DNA from: Saussurea involucrata
Taxonomy: Eukaryota; Streptophyta; Magnoliopsida; Asterales; Asteraceae
Direction of reading: 5' to 3'
Assembly: GCA_033807775.1 (NCBI GenBank)
Contig: CM066322.1
Location: 15,675,001 to 15,739,000 of the forward strand
DNA: 64,000 bases
Shown here: piece by piece, positions 21,737 to 34,664 of the stretch
Position numbering within the stretch: the stretch's first letter is position 1
How the letters are laid out: each line of letters begins with the position of its first letter
Position numbers and translations under genes: made by a program
The notes under the pieces: generated by a model
Told to the model about the DNA's origin: nothing
Database searches by the model: none
The model's input: the letters and a program-made list of their open reading frames with translations, nothing else

Positions 21737-22400
21737 ATGCACATTGGTTTGTAAGGGGTGCAATAAATACATGGTTTGTATTTGATTTGTACCCTACATT
21801 TATATTATTATATATATACACAATGAATCATGTGAAAAAAAAAGTTAAGGCGAGAAACATAATAATTATCCACCCTTGATCGGTTTAATCTCATGTTCAT
21901 CTATAAATTTAAATTGCGCTTTAGAAAAATATTTGATCCGGTGCATCTCATTAGTTTAACTTCCAATCCATCCTTTATTTATTGTCATTACAAGCTTACA
22001 ACAACAAATTTATATTTTTTATTACTAGCCAGGGGAAGACCTATTAATGCTAGTGGGGTCTCATCTGCACACGCTCAACTTCGCATGTAATATATTTTTT
22101 GGGTGCGAAAGATGTAACCGTTCAAACTTTTAGCAGTGCCCGAGATATTAGAAAATACAAGAATCATCAACATAAAAATTCAAAAAGGTCCATTCGAATC
22201 AACCAAAAACCTAAAAAGGTCTCTTGAAATCAACAAAAATAAAAACTAAAAATCTTTCGAAATAGTGAAATTCGGCTAAAAATACACCCGCCAATTTTAC
22301 AGGTCTTTAATCCACTTTAAAAGTACGTGTTCGACAAAAATCATGAATCAACCATTGTTTTCGGTGTATAGTTTTCAAGCATTTTTTTTTTATGATCAAC
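21737..22400. other. AT-rich spacer
   Basis: No gene or repeat boundary was recognised. Confidence 0.4.
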
Positions 22401-22403
22401 TTA

Positions 22404-22667
22404 GGGGCTGTTTGGCAGTTGCTGAATGGTTTAGTGAAGAATGGTTAAGAGGCTTTTATGATATAGTGCAAAATGAAATATGGTTGTTTGGTATTTGTTT
22501 AGAATGAAATCAATGTGCTGAATGGTTAAGGAGACCCAAGATGCTAAATCATTAAGAGGGTTTTGGAACCATTAAGAGACAAACTTTTTTTTGCCAAACA
22601 ATATTCACCTCTGAATGATTCAGAGATTTCTCTTAATGGAATTATTAAGAGGTAAACAACCAGCCCC
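22404..22667. mobile_element. MITE with TTA target site (PIF/Harbinger-like)
   Basis: It begins GGGGCTGTTTGGCAG and ends AACAACCAGCCCC. TTA is duplicated at 22401-22403 and 22668-22670. Internal TGAATGGTT and CATTAAGAGG motifs recur. Non-coding, 264 bp. Confidence 0.8.
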
Positions 22668-22670
22668 TTA

Positions 22671-23129
22671 GAAATTGTTTGGAAAATTGAAATCATATGT
22701 CCAGTTATTTAATCATTTATTCATAGCAAACAAACCAAAGTGTAACATTTTAAATCAAATTTAACAAATTTACTTAAAGTCATGGTTGAATTTATTATAA
22801 CTCGATCATAATTTGAACTTAAATATCGTCTACAAATCTATTTGTAAGGTCAAAATCATATGAGAACATATAATTACTTTAATTTTGATATGTCTGTATA
22901 GTCATAAATTAAATACGTAAGATAAATTAGTAAAAAAAACACGTAAGCTATAGTGTTGGTCCTGTTTTATAATTTGGAAGAAAGTTAGAAGCTGATATAA
23001 ACGTTATAATAATATAAAATATAAAATATATAAATATATTTATGTTTTTATAAATTATATCTTTATAATCGTCTTGTCAATACTTTTAAAATGAGATCAA
23101 TATTGAATAATTTTTTGATTGCATCATAT
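22671..23129. other. AT-rich spacer
   Basis: Nothing was recognised. TATTGAATAATTTTTTGATT at about 23100 resembles part of the arm of the element at 14984 and may be a relic. Confidence 0.35.
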
Positions 23130-23769
23130 TATTAAATAGAGTAAATTACACTTTTGGTCCCTGTGGTTGCCACCTACTATCAAGAGTAGTCCCTATTTCA
23201 AACTAATTACATTTTTTGTCACTGTGGTTGCCACTTTGTTTCTGATTTGGTCACTGTGGTTGACACTTTGTTGCTCTATTGATCCATCTCAATAACTTTT
23301 GTTAAAAAAGACAATTAACTAAGGGGTATTTTGGTCTTCTTATAATTTCTTTAATTTTCTATCAAAAATAAAACAAATAAATTATTATCACCATCTCTTC
23401 CGGTGAACCAACCCTCACCCGATCATCTACTCCGGTGTATCAACCTCCTTCGGTCATCTTCTCCGGTGAACCAACCTCATCTGGTCATTTTCTCCGGTGA
23501 ACCTAACAAACAAACCAAAAACCCAAATATCATGAATAGATGACGAATCTGAACCCATATCGATACATCAATATATACTGCACAACTACCTACCACTACC
23601 ACTACCACCACCACCACCTTCTCTGGCCAACATCTACAAAGAATCCCCAAAACTGAAGAGGAAAAAAACCTGTAAATGAAAACAGGTCGAAAAAAAACCC
23701 AATAGACTCCATCTCCTAATTAGTGGAACACATATTGCAACTTATTAGTGGAACACATATTGCAACTTA

Positions 23770-24027
23770 CAGTTAGCATCCACGTGGCGTTTTCGACTTC
23801 ACGTGGGTTAGATTTAACGTAGCGGTGGTTGAAGGTGGACCCATCTTGCAAGTCGACACTGTGATCGTCTTTGAGCATACAGAGCCAGCATACTGACACT
23901 TGTATGGCCGAAATTGACAAAAATTTTCGTGTTTCAGTTTAATGTAATAAGAGAAATTGTCATGGCAGCCGAGACTTCGGTGTCTGCAGGGAAGCTCCAA
24001 TGATTCTGCTACTTTCTCCAAAGCCAA
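23770..24027 (-). pseudogene. Captured SINA/SIAH E3 ubiquitin ligase fragment
   Basis: The minus strand reads ALEKVAESLELPCRHRSLGC, then HDNFSYYIKLKHENFCQFRP and YKCQYAGSVC. After a deletion and frame change it continues LKDDHSVDLQDGSTFNHRYV and KSNPREVENATWMLTV, followed by GTAAGT. In SINA proteins this is the zinc-binding SIAH domain, including the H-D-x-F-x-Y-Y-x-K-L-K-H-E and C-x-x-R-P-Y-x-C motifs. The second zinc site (the VAHL region) is lost at the break. There is no RING domain, start or C-terminus, so it cannot act as a ligase. It sits wholly inside Mutator-like TIRs, so I read it as gene capture. Confidence 0.85.
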
Positions 24028-24103
24028 ACACCTTATGCCACCCCTCTAGATTCCCCAAAACCGAAGACGAAACTTGAAAGAGAGAGTTTTATCCATGTGT
24101 TCT

Positions 24104-26400
24104 TGTAACATCCTAAAAATCATGGCTAATTTAAACCTCAAGTTAACAAGATTTAAACATAAACTTTCTAACTTTAAATCTTAGCAGAGAAGTATCTATG
24201 AGATCAAATTCACAAATACCGAATTCTTCAAATAACCTATTAATCTAATCATGTCACTATAATCAGGTTAACTAGGTTATCTAAACAATCCATCAAAACC
24301 TCCATATTCATTATCTTCTCCGCTAATCCAAAAGCTCTCATCACACATCCCTTTATTTTTCTCGAGCTAGTACCTGGTAAGAAACATTATTTGAAACGAT
24401 TAGACTAATGCCTAGTGAGAACATTCGGTTTCAAAATAATATTTATAAAAACAATGTAAACAAGTTACAAACCTGGTTACCTTTTTTTTCTTACCCCATG
24501 TATAACCACCTTTCAATAACCGGGTTAATCCCGATTACATGACTACGACCTGACGCTAAGTCAGTCATTTCGCATGTTCAAATTCCATGACTACGACCTG
24601 GCGCTAAGTCAGTCATTTCACATGGTCCAAAGCCGCACTACGAATCTTCACTGATTCTAGCTTTAAGATCTTATCCAATAAATCGCAATATACATGCCCA
24701 TTTATTGGAGAGGAAATAGAGATTACAATATACACATGTCAATCCCTTCTTTTCCTTAAAAATCGGAAATTACGTTTATTCCACGATTTCTCACATACAT
24801 CGGAATAATGAATAATTTCCATTTATTCCACGTACACATGACCACTAGTGCCTATGGATCCATATCACCTATTTATACTCGTATAGGTATTTATTTAATA
24901 TAGATTCCTCATAGCAATTAGTATGAGCGAATTATATTTATACCACATAGATTCCTCATAGCAAACAGTATGAGCAAATCTCCTTTACATAAATTCCTCA
25001 TAGCAAACAATATGAGCGAATTATATTTATTTTACAAATCTTTCATATCATTTATTCAGTATAAGCAAATCATATGTCAATTTCTTATAACATAATTCTA
25101 ACCATCAATATTATCATTCTTCCAAAATCCAACTCAAAATAATTCATTTATAAATACACCTTACCATACTTAAAAACATTATAAAAAGGGTAAGGTAAGA
25201 ATGAACTCACCTGATAGTAGACGCGATACTCTTCCTTTCTTAAAGTTGTAAGGAAATTCTGTCACCAACTTCACAAAGATCTGAAATACCCAAATACATA
25301 ATGTATTGGTATTATTCTACTGTTTAGGACCCTTAAGTACTGAAAATCCTAAATATCCAAAATTCTCGTCTCTTATCGCAACCAACTAGCTGTGATATAC
25401 CTTGTCGCAACCCACTATTGCGATAATTCCCTCTTGTTGCAACCAACTGTTGAGATATGACACTATATCGCAACCAACTGTTGAGACATGACATCATATC
25501 TCAACCAACTGTTGAGACATGACATCATATCTCAACCAACTGTTGAGGCATGACATCATATCTCAACCAACTGTTGAGATATGACACTATATCGCAACCA
25601 ACTGTTGAGACATGACATCATATCTCAACCAACTGTTGAGATATGACACTATATCGCAACCAACTGTTGAGACATAGCACCATATTGCAACCAACTAAAT
25701 TCATAACTGTCGCAACTAACTGAGTTCATAACTGTCGCAACTAACTGAGTTCATGAATATCTCAACTAACTGAAAAACGTAAAAACCTAGAAATTCATAC
25801 TTTTAAGCTATGCATGTTTCTACAATTTTGCAGATATGTTTCATACTACTATTAGAACATTAACATCAACCCAGATTTCTCATATCTTTCTAAAATCATC
25901 AAAACCCAATTCTAAACCATTAGAAAACTTATTAAACATAAGGGAAACAATTTATAGAGAATCATACCTTTTGTTTCCACCATTTGTATCCCAAATCCTC
26001 CAGCAAAAAACTAGTTTTCCTTCTTCTTCTCCTTTCCTTTTCTCGTTTCTTTCTCTCTCTCTCTCTCTCTCTTTTGTTTCACCACAATTTACACACACAC
26101 ATGAAAGATGAGGATGTCTCCAAATTTAGACACCTCACCCCTTAAAACAAATGGGGCGGTGGATGTGAATTGTTTAATCACATCTACCAAACAAACCTCC
26201 AACTATCCATACTTAACACATTTAATCCCTTCACTTTTAAATTAAAATTAAAGTTTACCCCTTAACTTAATATTCCACAAAAACATTTAACGTAACTTAC
26301 TCGGGGTTAAACTCTAAAATTAATCCATCACAGTATAAATCATTTTTGAATTTATTAATAAGACCCAACTTAATATTTATACAAAAATAGAGATGTTACA
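24104..26400 (-). mobile_element. 2.3-kb solo LTR with 5-bp TSD (Gypsy-like)
   Basis: It begins TGTAACATCC and ends GATGTTACA, flanked by the direct repeat GTTCT (24099-24103 and 26401-26405). No second copy of either end occurs between, and no primer site or gag-pol is seen. The whole stretch is therefore best read as one LTR left by recombination. The TGTAACA ends and length resemble the LTRs at 39381 and 45328, though the sequences differ. Orientation is inferred as minus. Confidence 0.8.
25368..25690. repeat. ~31-bp tandem repeats with hairpin units
   Basis: About nine to ten copies of a unit like ATATCTCAACCAACTGTTG followed by AGACATGACATC, alternating TCTCAAC and TCGCAAC versions. Each unit contains the inverted pair TCTCAAC...GTTGAGA around a CAACT-type centre. 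The array lies inside the solo LTR. Confidence 0.88.
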
Positions 26401-27200
26401 GTTCTGAAATCGAAGAAACCCAGAAACGAAATCGAACACCGATGCCCTTTAATCTCGAAGATCTGAAGCTTGTTAACGGAAATCGACCTACAATCCAAAT
26501 CCCAGTTTCGTCCCCCTCACATACTCAATCTGCAACCCAATTCCTAACCCACCCCTCACACAATCGACCTGCAAATCACAATTACAGGGAGAAATCGTCC
26601 CCACTGATGAACAAATTACAGGTACAAATCTCAATCACGAATCTTCCCCATTGATGGATAAATCACAAGGACAAAACCAAACCAAACCTAGTTTTTTTTT
26701 CTTTCAGCGGATGGAATGAGGGATAGGAGAAGAGGAAGATGATGATGCTGATGGTTTGTTGACGCCGGTGATGGAGTTAAAACCGATGGTGGGACGACGT
26801 GGGGGGTTCAAAGGGGGAACCGAAAACTGAGGGCTCTATGGAGACATAAATATGATAGAAGAGGGTTGAGATCGCCAATGAAAAGTGTTGCCGGAGGGGT
26901 GTTTTTGGATACCGGAGGTTTTTGTAGCTTTGACCTTGTATTTTTATTTATATAATTAATAATATATTAATATTATAATATTATTCTTTAATTTTAATTC
27001 TTATATGTAAAATAAAATTTAGAAAGACAAAAATACCCCTAAGTTATTGGATCTATTTAACAAAAGTTAATTTGAGGGACCAACATTGAAAAAAAATGTC
27101 AACCACAATGACCAAAATTGTAATTAGTTTGAAATAGGGACTACTCTTGATAGTAGATGGCAACCACAGGGACCAAAAATGTAATTTACTCTATTAAATA

Positions 27201-27581
27201 TCATAAATAAGTATGAATTATTTTTAATACTTACATTTTACAATTTTTTCTTGATAAACCAAAAGGACCGAAGTTGTAATTTACAAGAGTAAATGGTTGT
27301 GGTTTGTTAAACATTGTGATTTTCTTTAATGTTTTTTAAAAATTACATTTTACATTTCTATAGTTTGTAATTTATAATTTACAATGTATTGTTATTCCGG
27401 TCTATTTGGCTTACAATTTTTTACTATTTTAGTCCTTTATATTTAAAAGTATGAAATAGTCCACAAATAAAAATAGAAATAAATTGAAAATTATAAAGAT
27501 GAAATCACAATTTTTAAATCATAAAAAAAATGAAAAATGAAATTATTAATACACAAAAGGAATCGTAATTTACTCTTATTA
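27201..27581. other. AT-rich spacer
   Basis: Contains 'GTAATTTAC' and 'GTCCTTTATATTT' scraps of the same TIR family as 23139-27191. No gene is seen. Confidence 0.35.
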
Positions 27582-27807
27582 GAGCATCTCAAATGACATT
27601 TATAAAAGACTTGATGAAAGAGTTGAACATGACTTTATCATTGGAGACACAACTTGATGATAACTTTACTTCTCAAAAGCTTGAGATTTTTCAAGTCTTT
27701 AAAGTAATGGATGTGAGAGACAAGAGAGAGAAGATATAAATTGGTGGGCCCAACATATATTTTTTATTTTTTTATTTTTCTCAAGTTTTTCGTAAAGCTT
27801 GATGCCC
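27582..27807. mobile_element. Tourist-like MITE, diverged
   Basis: It begins GAGCATCTCAAATGACA and ends AAGCTTGATGCCC. TTA is present on both sides (27579-27581 and 27808-27810). It contains GAGATATAAATTGGTGGGCC-like sequence common in such MITEs. The ends match only loosely. Confidence 0.55.
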
Positions 27808-27810
27808 TTA

Positions 27811-28664
27811 TAACAAAGGGAATTAAACAGGTTGAATTTGACCAGATTTTTAAACTTGGAACTTATCTAATAAAACTGTGGGAGGGTCTGAGCCTAACAT
27901 AACGCGTTGACTTTACTTAATTTTGACGAATGCTCGGATCCAAGTAACCATAATCAGGTAGTAAAGTAAAGTCAAATTTGAAACAAAAAGTCAAACAGGA
28001 AGCACGTGTTCACAACATAAAGGAAGGTCCATTTTCACTCATTCTATTGTCAAACCTATCAAAACATATACGACAAAATGCCTTTCCAAAGCTTCTAGCT
28101 TGACCCACCAAAGAACTATTTTATTAAAAACTATATATTTTTAGGCATCGGATCACGTGAGAAATATTTTTAAACCGTTAGACTATTTTTTATCAAATAC
28201 CCTTCTATTAATTGCGGTTTAAAATTGAATTGATTTAGTGCATCACGTGCATCTCATCCTAATGTTCGTCCATTTATCATCCAACAGTTGATAACCACTT
28301 CTCACGCTTCTCACCAAATTTCGTACTTTTCAACGGAATCTAACCCTAAATCTATATCTATATATATAATATAGATAGATGATGAAACAAGAAACAATGT
28401 CAAAATAAAAGAATGCGAGTGTCAAAATCACATGCCCACAATCAATGCATGGGTGTAGAGGCATACTCAAATATGATTTTACAACTGAGGTTAATAAAAA
28501 TCATATGTAATTTGACCGTTTTCATGTTCTTTTATTTGATCATGGTTTTCGTTTGAATACTACTCTATACGTATATAAATAATATGTGTGTGTGTGTGCG
28601 TTGGATAATTACTTTATTAGGAGTTAAATCATGTGAGAACCAAAAAAAGGCTGAGGACCTTGAA
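27811..28664. other. Spacer with weak MITE similarity and (GT)n
   Basis: 28140-28330 has GGATCACGTGAGAAATATTT and, inverted, TTCTCACGCTTCTCACC. Its core (GCATCTCATYCTAATG, GTTGATAACCA) is shared with the MITE at 55806-55970. A short (TG)n run is at 28587-28600. No gene is seen. Confidence 0.45.
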
Positions 28665-28669
28665 GAGTA

Positions 28670-29135
28670 TGTTGGAATAATCATGATTTGTATTTGATAG
28701 ATAATAAGATGACAAGAAAACATACCCGATGATCCTGAGGATCCAGTGAAGGCATTAAACATATTTGCCATTGATTGTCGGGTTCCCAGAACGAGGTGAT
28801 CGTGTTATGATGGGATGATGATCGATTCCTTTGGAGAGCCGATCGAGGGGAGGCACACGGCTAGGGTAATTAGCGATATCTCATTAGGGTTGAAAGAAAG
28901 ATTAGGATACTCTATTTATAATAAGAGTATCTTACACTTTCAACCCTTTGGTGTTTATTATGTGCAGTATAATTCCCCATAGTTCCAATCACCTAATGGG
29001 AAACCCTATAGTATGTCAATAATAGTAAATACGCCCATCATATATTTACCAGACATAGGGATTTCAGTTATTGTCAATTATCATATCAGGAATGATAAAC
29101 GATCAGTGACGGTCACTTTTAAGGTGGTTCCAGCA
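28670..29135 (-). repeat. Copia 3' LTR
   Basis: 466 bp, TGTTGG...CCAGCA as read on the plus strand. It has a TTATAATAAGAG/TATTTATAATAAG TATA-like region at about 28913. It differs from the other LTR at 28737 (T for C) and at its end (CCAGCA for CCAACA). Confidence 0.95.
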
Positions 29136-29455
29136 TTCTCCCACTTGACCAAGCGATCTTTTATCTATGAGTACCAATAAGTCCGGCCGGGATAATACTC
29201 ATTTTGTTTTAAACTGAAATCATAGCTAATAAGTACAGCCGTAGAGAAGAATATCAACTCAGGACCCCCACTAGTCAAACTATGACTCAAATTTAAAACT
29301 GAATAAGCAATGATCAATTGACTGAGACAGATTTCGTTATAATAATGTCCATACACCATTATGAGCTCAAAGCGTAACTAATAGACAAACAAAATCTGAA
29401 TATAGAGGAAAATTTTATTAAGATAATAGTAATGACCAATAAGTACAATATGCTA

Positions 29456-32400
29456 TTAAATTAAGTCTTTTGTAAGCCCCATCTTCGACACGTGTCCTAC
29501 GAAGACATTAGGAGGAAGACCTTTGGTCATCGGATCCGCTAGCATATTCTTTGTACTTATGTACTCGATACAAAGGACATTTTCCTCAACTCGTTCGCGC
29601 ATAAACAGATACTTTGTATCAAGATACAGCCCAACGCCAGTTGAACTGTTACTGTTCGAGAAAGTTACGGCAGCTGAGTTATCACAGTAAAGCTTCAATG
29701 GTCTAGAAATGGAATTGACGATTTTGAGTCCACTGACCAGGTTCCTTAACAACATCCCATGACAAGAGGCATTATAAACGGCAACGTATTCAGCCATCAT
29801 GGTGGATGTTGTAGTCAGCTTCTGTTTATGACTCCGCCAGGAGATAGGTCCACCAGCTAACATAAAAATATACCCAGAAGTAGATTTCTTATCTTCTTTG
29901 CATTTAGCAAAATCGGAATCAGAATATCCTACTACTTCTAAGTTGTCACTTCTTCTATAAGTTAATTTGTAGTCTTTGGTCCCTTGCAGATATCGTAGAA
30001 CCTTTTTAGCCGCTTTCCAGTGTGCTATTCCGGGATTAGATAAGTAACGTCCCAGCATACCAGCGATATAAGCGATATCCGGACGAGTACAGACCTGAGC
30101 ATACATAATGCTCCCTACTACAGACGAATAAGGTATCATCCTCATTTCTTCCTTTTCAATCTCAGTGCTCGGAGCTTGGAAAGAACCAAACACGTCCCCT
30201 TTAACTACTGGAGCTACAGTGGGTGTACATTTCTGCATGTTATAGCGTTTTAAGATACGCTCAATATATGCATTTTGAGAAAGACCCAAAACACCATTAT
30301 GCCTATCTCAGTGTATTTCGATACCAATGACATAAGAGGCATCACCGAGATCTTTCATGTCGAAATTTTGCGAAAGCATCCGCTTCGACTCATGCAGCAT
30401 ATCCAAGTTGTTACTTGCTAGTAGGATATCATCTACGTACAAGACAAGGATTATAAAGTTACTCCCACTGATCTTGAGATAGGTGCATTGATCCACTTGA
30501 TTCTTTAGAAAACCTTGCCCCTTTACGATTTTATCGAACTTGAGGTACCATTGTCGTGATGCCTGCTTCAACCCATAAATGGATTTCTTCAACTTGCAGA
30601 CCATATGTACTTTACCTTCTGGAATGAATCCTTCAGGTTGTCGCATGTATACGTCTTCTTGCAAGTCTCCATTTAGGAATGCGGTCTTGACATCCATCTG
30701 ATGTAACTCTAAGTCATAATGAGCTACAAGTGCCATAACAATCCTTAAAGAATCTTTACGAGAGACAGGAGAGAAGGTCTCTTGATAATCGATTCCTTCC
30801 TTTTGAGTAAAGCCTTTTGCAACCAGTCTGGCCTTATAGCGTTCGATGTTTCCTTTCGGGTCTAATTTGGTTTTGAAGACCCATTTACAACCGATGGTTT
30901 TGGATCCTTCAGGAAGTTCAACCAAGTCCCAAACATCATTATGTTGCATGGAATTAAGCTCTTCAATCATGGCTTCATTCCACTGAGTGGCCTGATCACT
31001 ATTAATGGCTTCTCGATAAGAGGTAGGATCAGTAAGCTTTCCAATGTCCTCAACTTCAGATAAAAAGGTTATGAAATCATCAAAATTTGTGGCCCTGCGT
31101 GCCCTAGATGATCTCCTGAGTTGATTTTCCGGTTCAGTGACAGAAGGAGTGGAATCAGTGATATTAGGTTCAGCGTTCGGAAGCGATGATGATGTTCCCT
31201 CGGTATTTTGGTTAGGAGGAGCAGGATCAGTGATATTAGGAGCAGCGGTGGGTACAAGAGGAATTATTGGAGGAATAAGTATACCGGAAGAATGGTTTCC
31301 CCCCGCTTCTTGTACTTCTTGCAAATCTGAGTCATGATTTGTCGTGCTCCCACTGATCTTTGAGTTCTCAAGAAATGTGGCATGCTGCGTGTCAATGATG
31401 CTCGTAGTGTGGGAAGGACAGAAAAAACGATAACCTTTTGAGTTATCAGGATAACCGATAAAGAAACATGTAAGGGTTTTAGGATCCAGTTTCTTTAAGT
31501 TAGGGTTATAGACTTTTGCTTCGGCAGGACAGCCCCATACTTTCATATATTTTAGACTCGGTTTCCTACCTGTCCAGATTTCATAAGGAGTTTTAGGGAC
31601 AGATTTTGATGGAACCCTATTGAGTATATGAACGGATGTTTTTAATGCCTCGGTCCATAGGAAAGTAGGTAAGTTAGTGTTAGCAAGCATACTTCTCACC
31701 ATGTCCATTAAGGTTCTGTTTCTCCTTTCAGCAACACCATTTTGTTGAGGAGAACCAGGCATGGTGTATTGGTTAATTATGCCTTGTTCCTTGCAAAAGT
31801 TATAGAAAGGACCAGGAGCTTGACCAATATCAGTATGTCTACCATAATACTCACCTCCTCTATCTGATCTCACAACTTTTATTTTATGATCAAGTTGGTT
31901 TTCAACCAAAGTTTTAAAATCAATAAAAGTTTGTAAGGATTCAGATTTTTCCTTAATCAGATATAGGTGCATATAACGCGAATAATCGTCAATGAATGTA
32001 ATAAATGATGTATGTCCTGTGATTGATGCGGGATAAGGACCACTAATATCAGTGTGAATTATTTCCAACAAGTTGGAACTTCTAGTAGCTCCTTTCTTAT
32101 TCCCTTTCGCCATTTTGCCTTTGAGGCACTTAATACATGTTTCAAAATCACTAAAATCAAGAGAATGTAAGATTCCATCCTTTACGAGTCGAGTCATTCG
32201 ATCTCGTGAGATGTGGCCAAGACGTTTATGCCACAACATGGAGGAATTCTCTAATTGTTTAGGTGATTTTGTTGTTTTAGTTACGTCATCAATATTAAGT
32301 GACAACAAAGACTGTGAGAAATTATGATCTAGTTCCAATTTATACAGTAATCCATCCAAGAAACCTCGACCAAGTAATTCATTATTATGAGTAATAACAA

Positions 32401-33460
32401 TCTTGCCGCAACCATGAATTATTACATAACCTTCAAGGTCTAGTCTAGATATGGATACAAGGTTCCGAGTAATTCTCGGTACATATAAGGTATCCACTAG
32501 TCTAATACACTTTCCGGTACTCATATGTAAATTTAAAGTTCCCATGGCTTCGACATCTAAGAGATCACCACTTCCAACTCTAAGTTTTCTTTGGCCCTTT
32601 GGTAGCTTCTGGATTGTAAGGAATCCCTGCATTGAGTTTGTCACATGGACCATAGAACCAGAGTCACCCCACCATGTATTAATAGGGACATCAGTAGTAA
32701 AGGAATCAAATATTACATAAAGAATGTTACCTTTCTTAGCTAGCCATTCCTTGAACTTAGGGCAATCTTTCTGTCCGTGCCCTTTGGCACGACAGAATTT
32801 GCAGCTAGGTTTGTTAGACAAGGATTTAGAGCCAGAGGCAACGGCACCATGATTATTATCTTTTTGGACTTTATTTCCAGTCTGATTACTGTGGTTACCC
32901 TTCCTTTTCTTAGAATTACCAGTGGTTGTCAGGTGAACAGCTTCAGGTTGTACCAGCTTTAGGCGATCCTCCTCTTGCACACACATTGCAATCAGTTCAC
33001 TTATCGACCATTTATCCTTCATAGCGTTGTAGTTAACTTTGAAGGTGTCGAACCGAGCAGGCAAAGAGGTCATTATGAAATGCACAAGAAAATTATCAGA
33101 GACTTCCATCTCAAGACTCTTAAGCTTATGAGCCATATCAATCATTTTCATAATGTGTTCACGGACACTGCTATTTCCTTCATATTTCAGAGTGAGCATC
33201 TGTAGCATTAAACTACTTGCATGAGCCTTAGATGATCCCTTGAAGTGATCCTCAACAGATTTGAGGTAAGTTTTGACTTTATCAGAGTCAGGGATAGCTC
33301 CTCGGATACTGAGGTTAATGGAGTTCTTGACCATCATTAGTGACAAGCGATTTGCCCTTTCCCACTTTTCAAAATCCGCTTTCTGAGCTGCAGTGGACGC
33401 AACAGTAATAGCAGTGGGTTCATCATGGCGAATAGCATGGTCAAGGTCTAGCATCCCCAT
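29456..33460 (-). pseudogene. Copia gag-pol polyprotein with one in-frame stop
   Basis: The reading frame runs from 33460 to a TGA at 30308-30310 (1,050 codons) and continues in the same frame to 29456. Gag of the UBN2 type covers about residues 1-190. The zinc knuckle is C-K-F-C-x4-H-x4-C at about 220-233. The protease has W-W-G-D-S-G (Asp 266). The GAG-pre-integrase has H-K-R-L-G-H and C-x-x-C (to 445). The integrase has Asp 471 (HTDISGP), Asp 533 (VRSDRGGEY) and the NGVAER Glu. RT runs from about 844 with YVDD at 1008-1011. RNase H follows the stop (SDSDFAKCKEDKKSTSGY). The frame also stays open upstream of 33460 (EPLTGANFASWKDQL-like), so the true start may be further up. The stop is a TGA between IEIH and DRHNG; a C-to-T change at a CGA codon would explain it. 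Host genes are unaffected. Confidence 0.93.
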
Positions 33461-34044
33461 AGTAAGAAGTAATTGATCCTTCCATGACGCAAAGTTCGCA
33501 CCAGTAAGTGGCTCAATGCCAAAGTTAGGTACTGATGAGGAAAGGAGGAGGATATAAGTTATAGAAGATTATCATAGTGACGTAGTTAGCTATAAAAGGC
33601 AGACAAAGTAATGTTTCTTAAAGTAATGGAATCAAAGTAATGTTAAAGTAAGCAGGCCTAACAGTAATATTCCTTAGAGTAATGAAACTATGACCATTTT
33701 AGTGATGAAGCTAGTGATGAGTATACCTATTGTAAACACCAAAACAATAAGTCAAAGTAAGGCTCTACTTAGATGTTACATCACCTTTGGGCAGAAATAA
33801 CTAATATCTAAGTAAACATGAGCGTTAGGGTTATGCAACGCAATGCTTATCTTTTGACCTTTGGGCACAAAATAGAGCATCGTGTGAATTATGCATGTAG
33901 AAAGTCCTTTTGACACACAGGTATATTAAATCACCTTTGGGCAGAATTAATATACTCAGTGTTCATTATGCAAAAGGAAAAAAAATGCATTATGAGAATC
34001 ATATTTGACCTTTGGGCACAAATGATGAGACCATAAATATTAGT

Positions 34045-34238
34045 GCAAGGGTTTTCGGTATGTACAGAAGCGAAAAGTAAGGTTTTCGCTATGTACAGTA
34101 GCGAAAAGTAAGGTTTTCGCAATGTATAGTGGCGAAAAGTAAGGTTTTCGCTATGTACAGAAGCGAAAAGTAAGGTTTTCGCTATGTACAGTTGCGAAAA
34201 GTAAGGTTTTCGCTATGTACAGTTGCGAAAAGTAAGGT
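34045..34238. repeat. Six 31-bp tandem hairpin units in the Copia leader
   Basis: The unit is GGTTTTCGCTATGTACAG plus an NNGCGAAAAGTAA ending. TTTTCGC and GCGAAAA are perfect complements around a centre with the palindrome TGTACA. Units start near 34050, 34081, 34112, 34143, 34174 and 34205. They differ mainly in the two bases after ACAG. Confidence 0.92.
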
Positions 34239-34664
34239 TCAACCGAAAAAAAAAATTCTTTTCATTTGATCAATTCGGTATAAAAAACATTGATCAATTA
34301 ACATGGCATAAATAGAATATTAAAAAAAATGCAATCCCTTTTGAATATGGCGACAGAAATTATCATGGCATAATAGATTTGAATTATCAATTCAAAAAAC
34401 TTTTGCAATTCAATGTAGCTTTAATTTGAATTAACAATGCAATTCGATAATATCCTGACGACGGCAGTAGGGAAAAAAAATGCAATTAAAAAAAATGTTT
34501 CATTATAATCGCTGGAATGAGATGCGGCGGCAGAAATTTTTTTGCAACTTAGTGCAAAATTTCGATGTTTTGCGGCATACCAGAACGAAATAAAACAGGG
34601 ATAAATCCACCAAAAACTAATACAAATCATGAATCAATTTTGAACCTGGGGCTCTGATACCACA

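Larger units (their letters stand above)
23139..27191. mobile_element. Mutator-like element (Pack-MULE) with 9-bp TSD
   Basis: TIRs of about 150 bp. The left end starts GAGTAAATTACACTTTTGGT. The right end on the other strand starts GAGTAAATTACATTTTTGGT. Both continue through CCCTGTGGTTGCCA and TAGTCCCTATTTCAAACTAA. The perfect 9-bp duplication TATTAAATA flanks it (23130-23138 and 27192-27200). The interior carries a SINA-like gene fragment and a nested solo LTR (24104-26400), leaving about 1.75 kb of original element. It has no transposase. Confidence 0.9.

Noticed and set aside
25368..25690. Regular ~31-bp repeats resembling a CRISPR array
   Set aside because: Units are contiguous with no unique spacers, the DNA is plant nuclear, and they sit inside an LTR.
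34045..34238. 31-bp palindromic repeats resembling a CRISPR array
   Set aside because: Contiguous hairpin units in a retrotransposon leader, with no spacers or cas genes.
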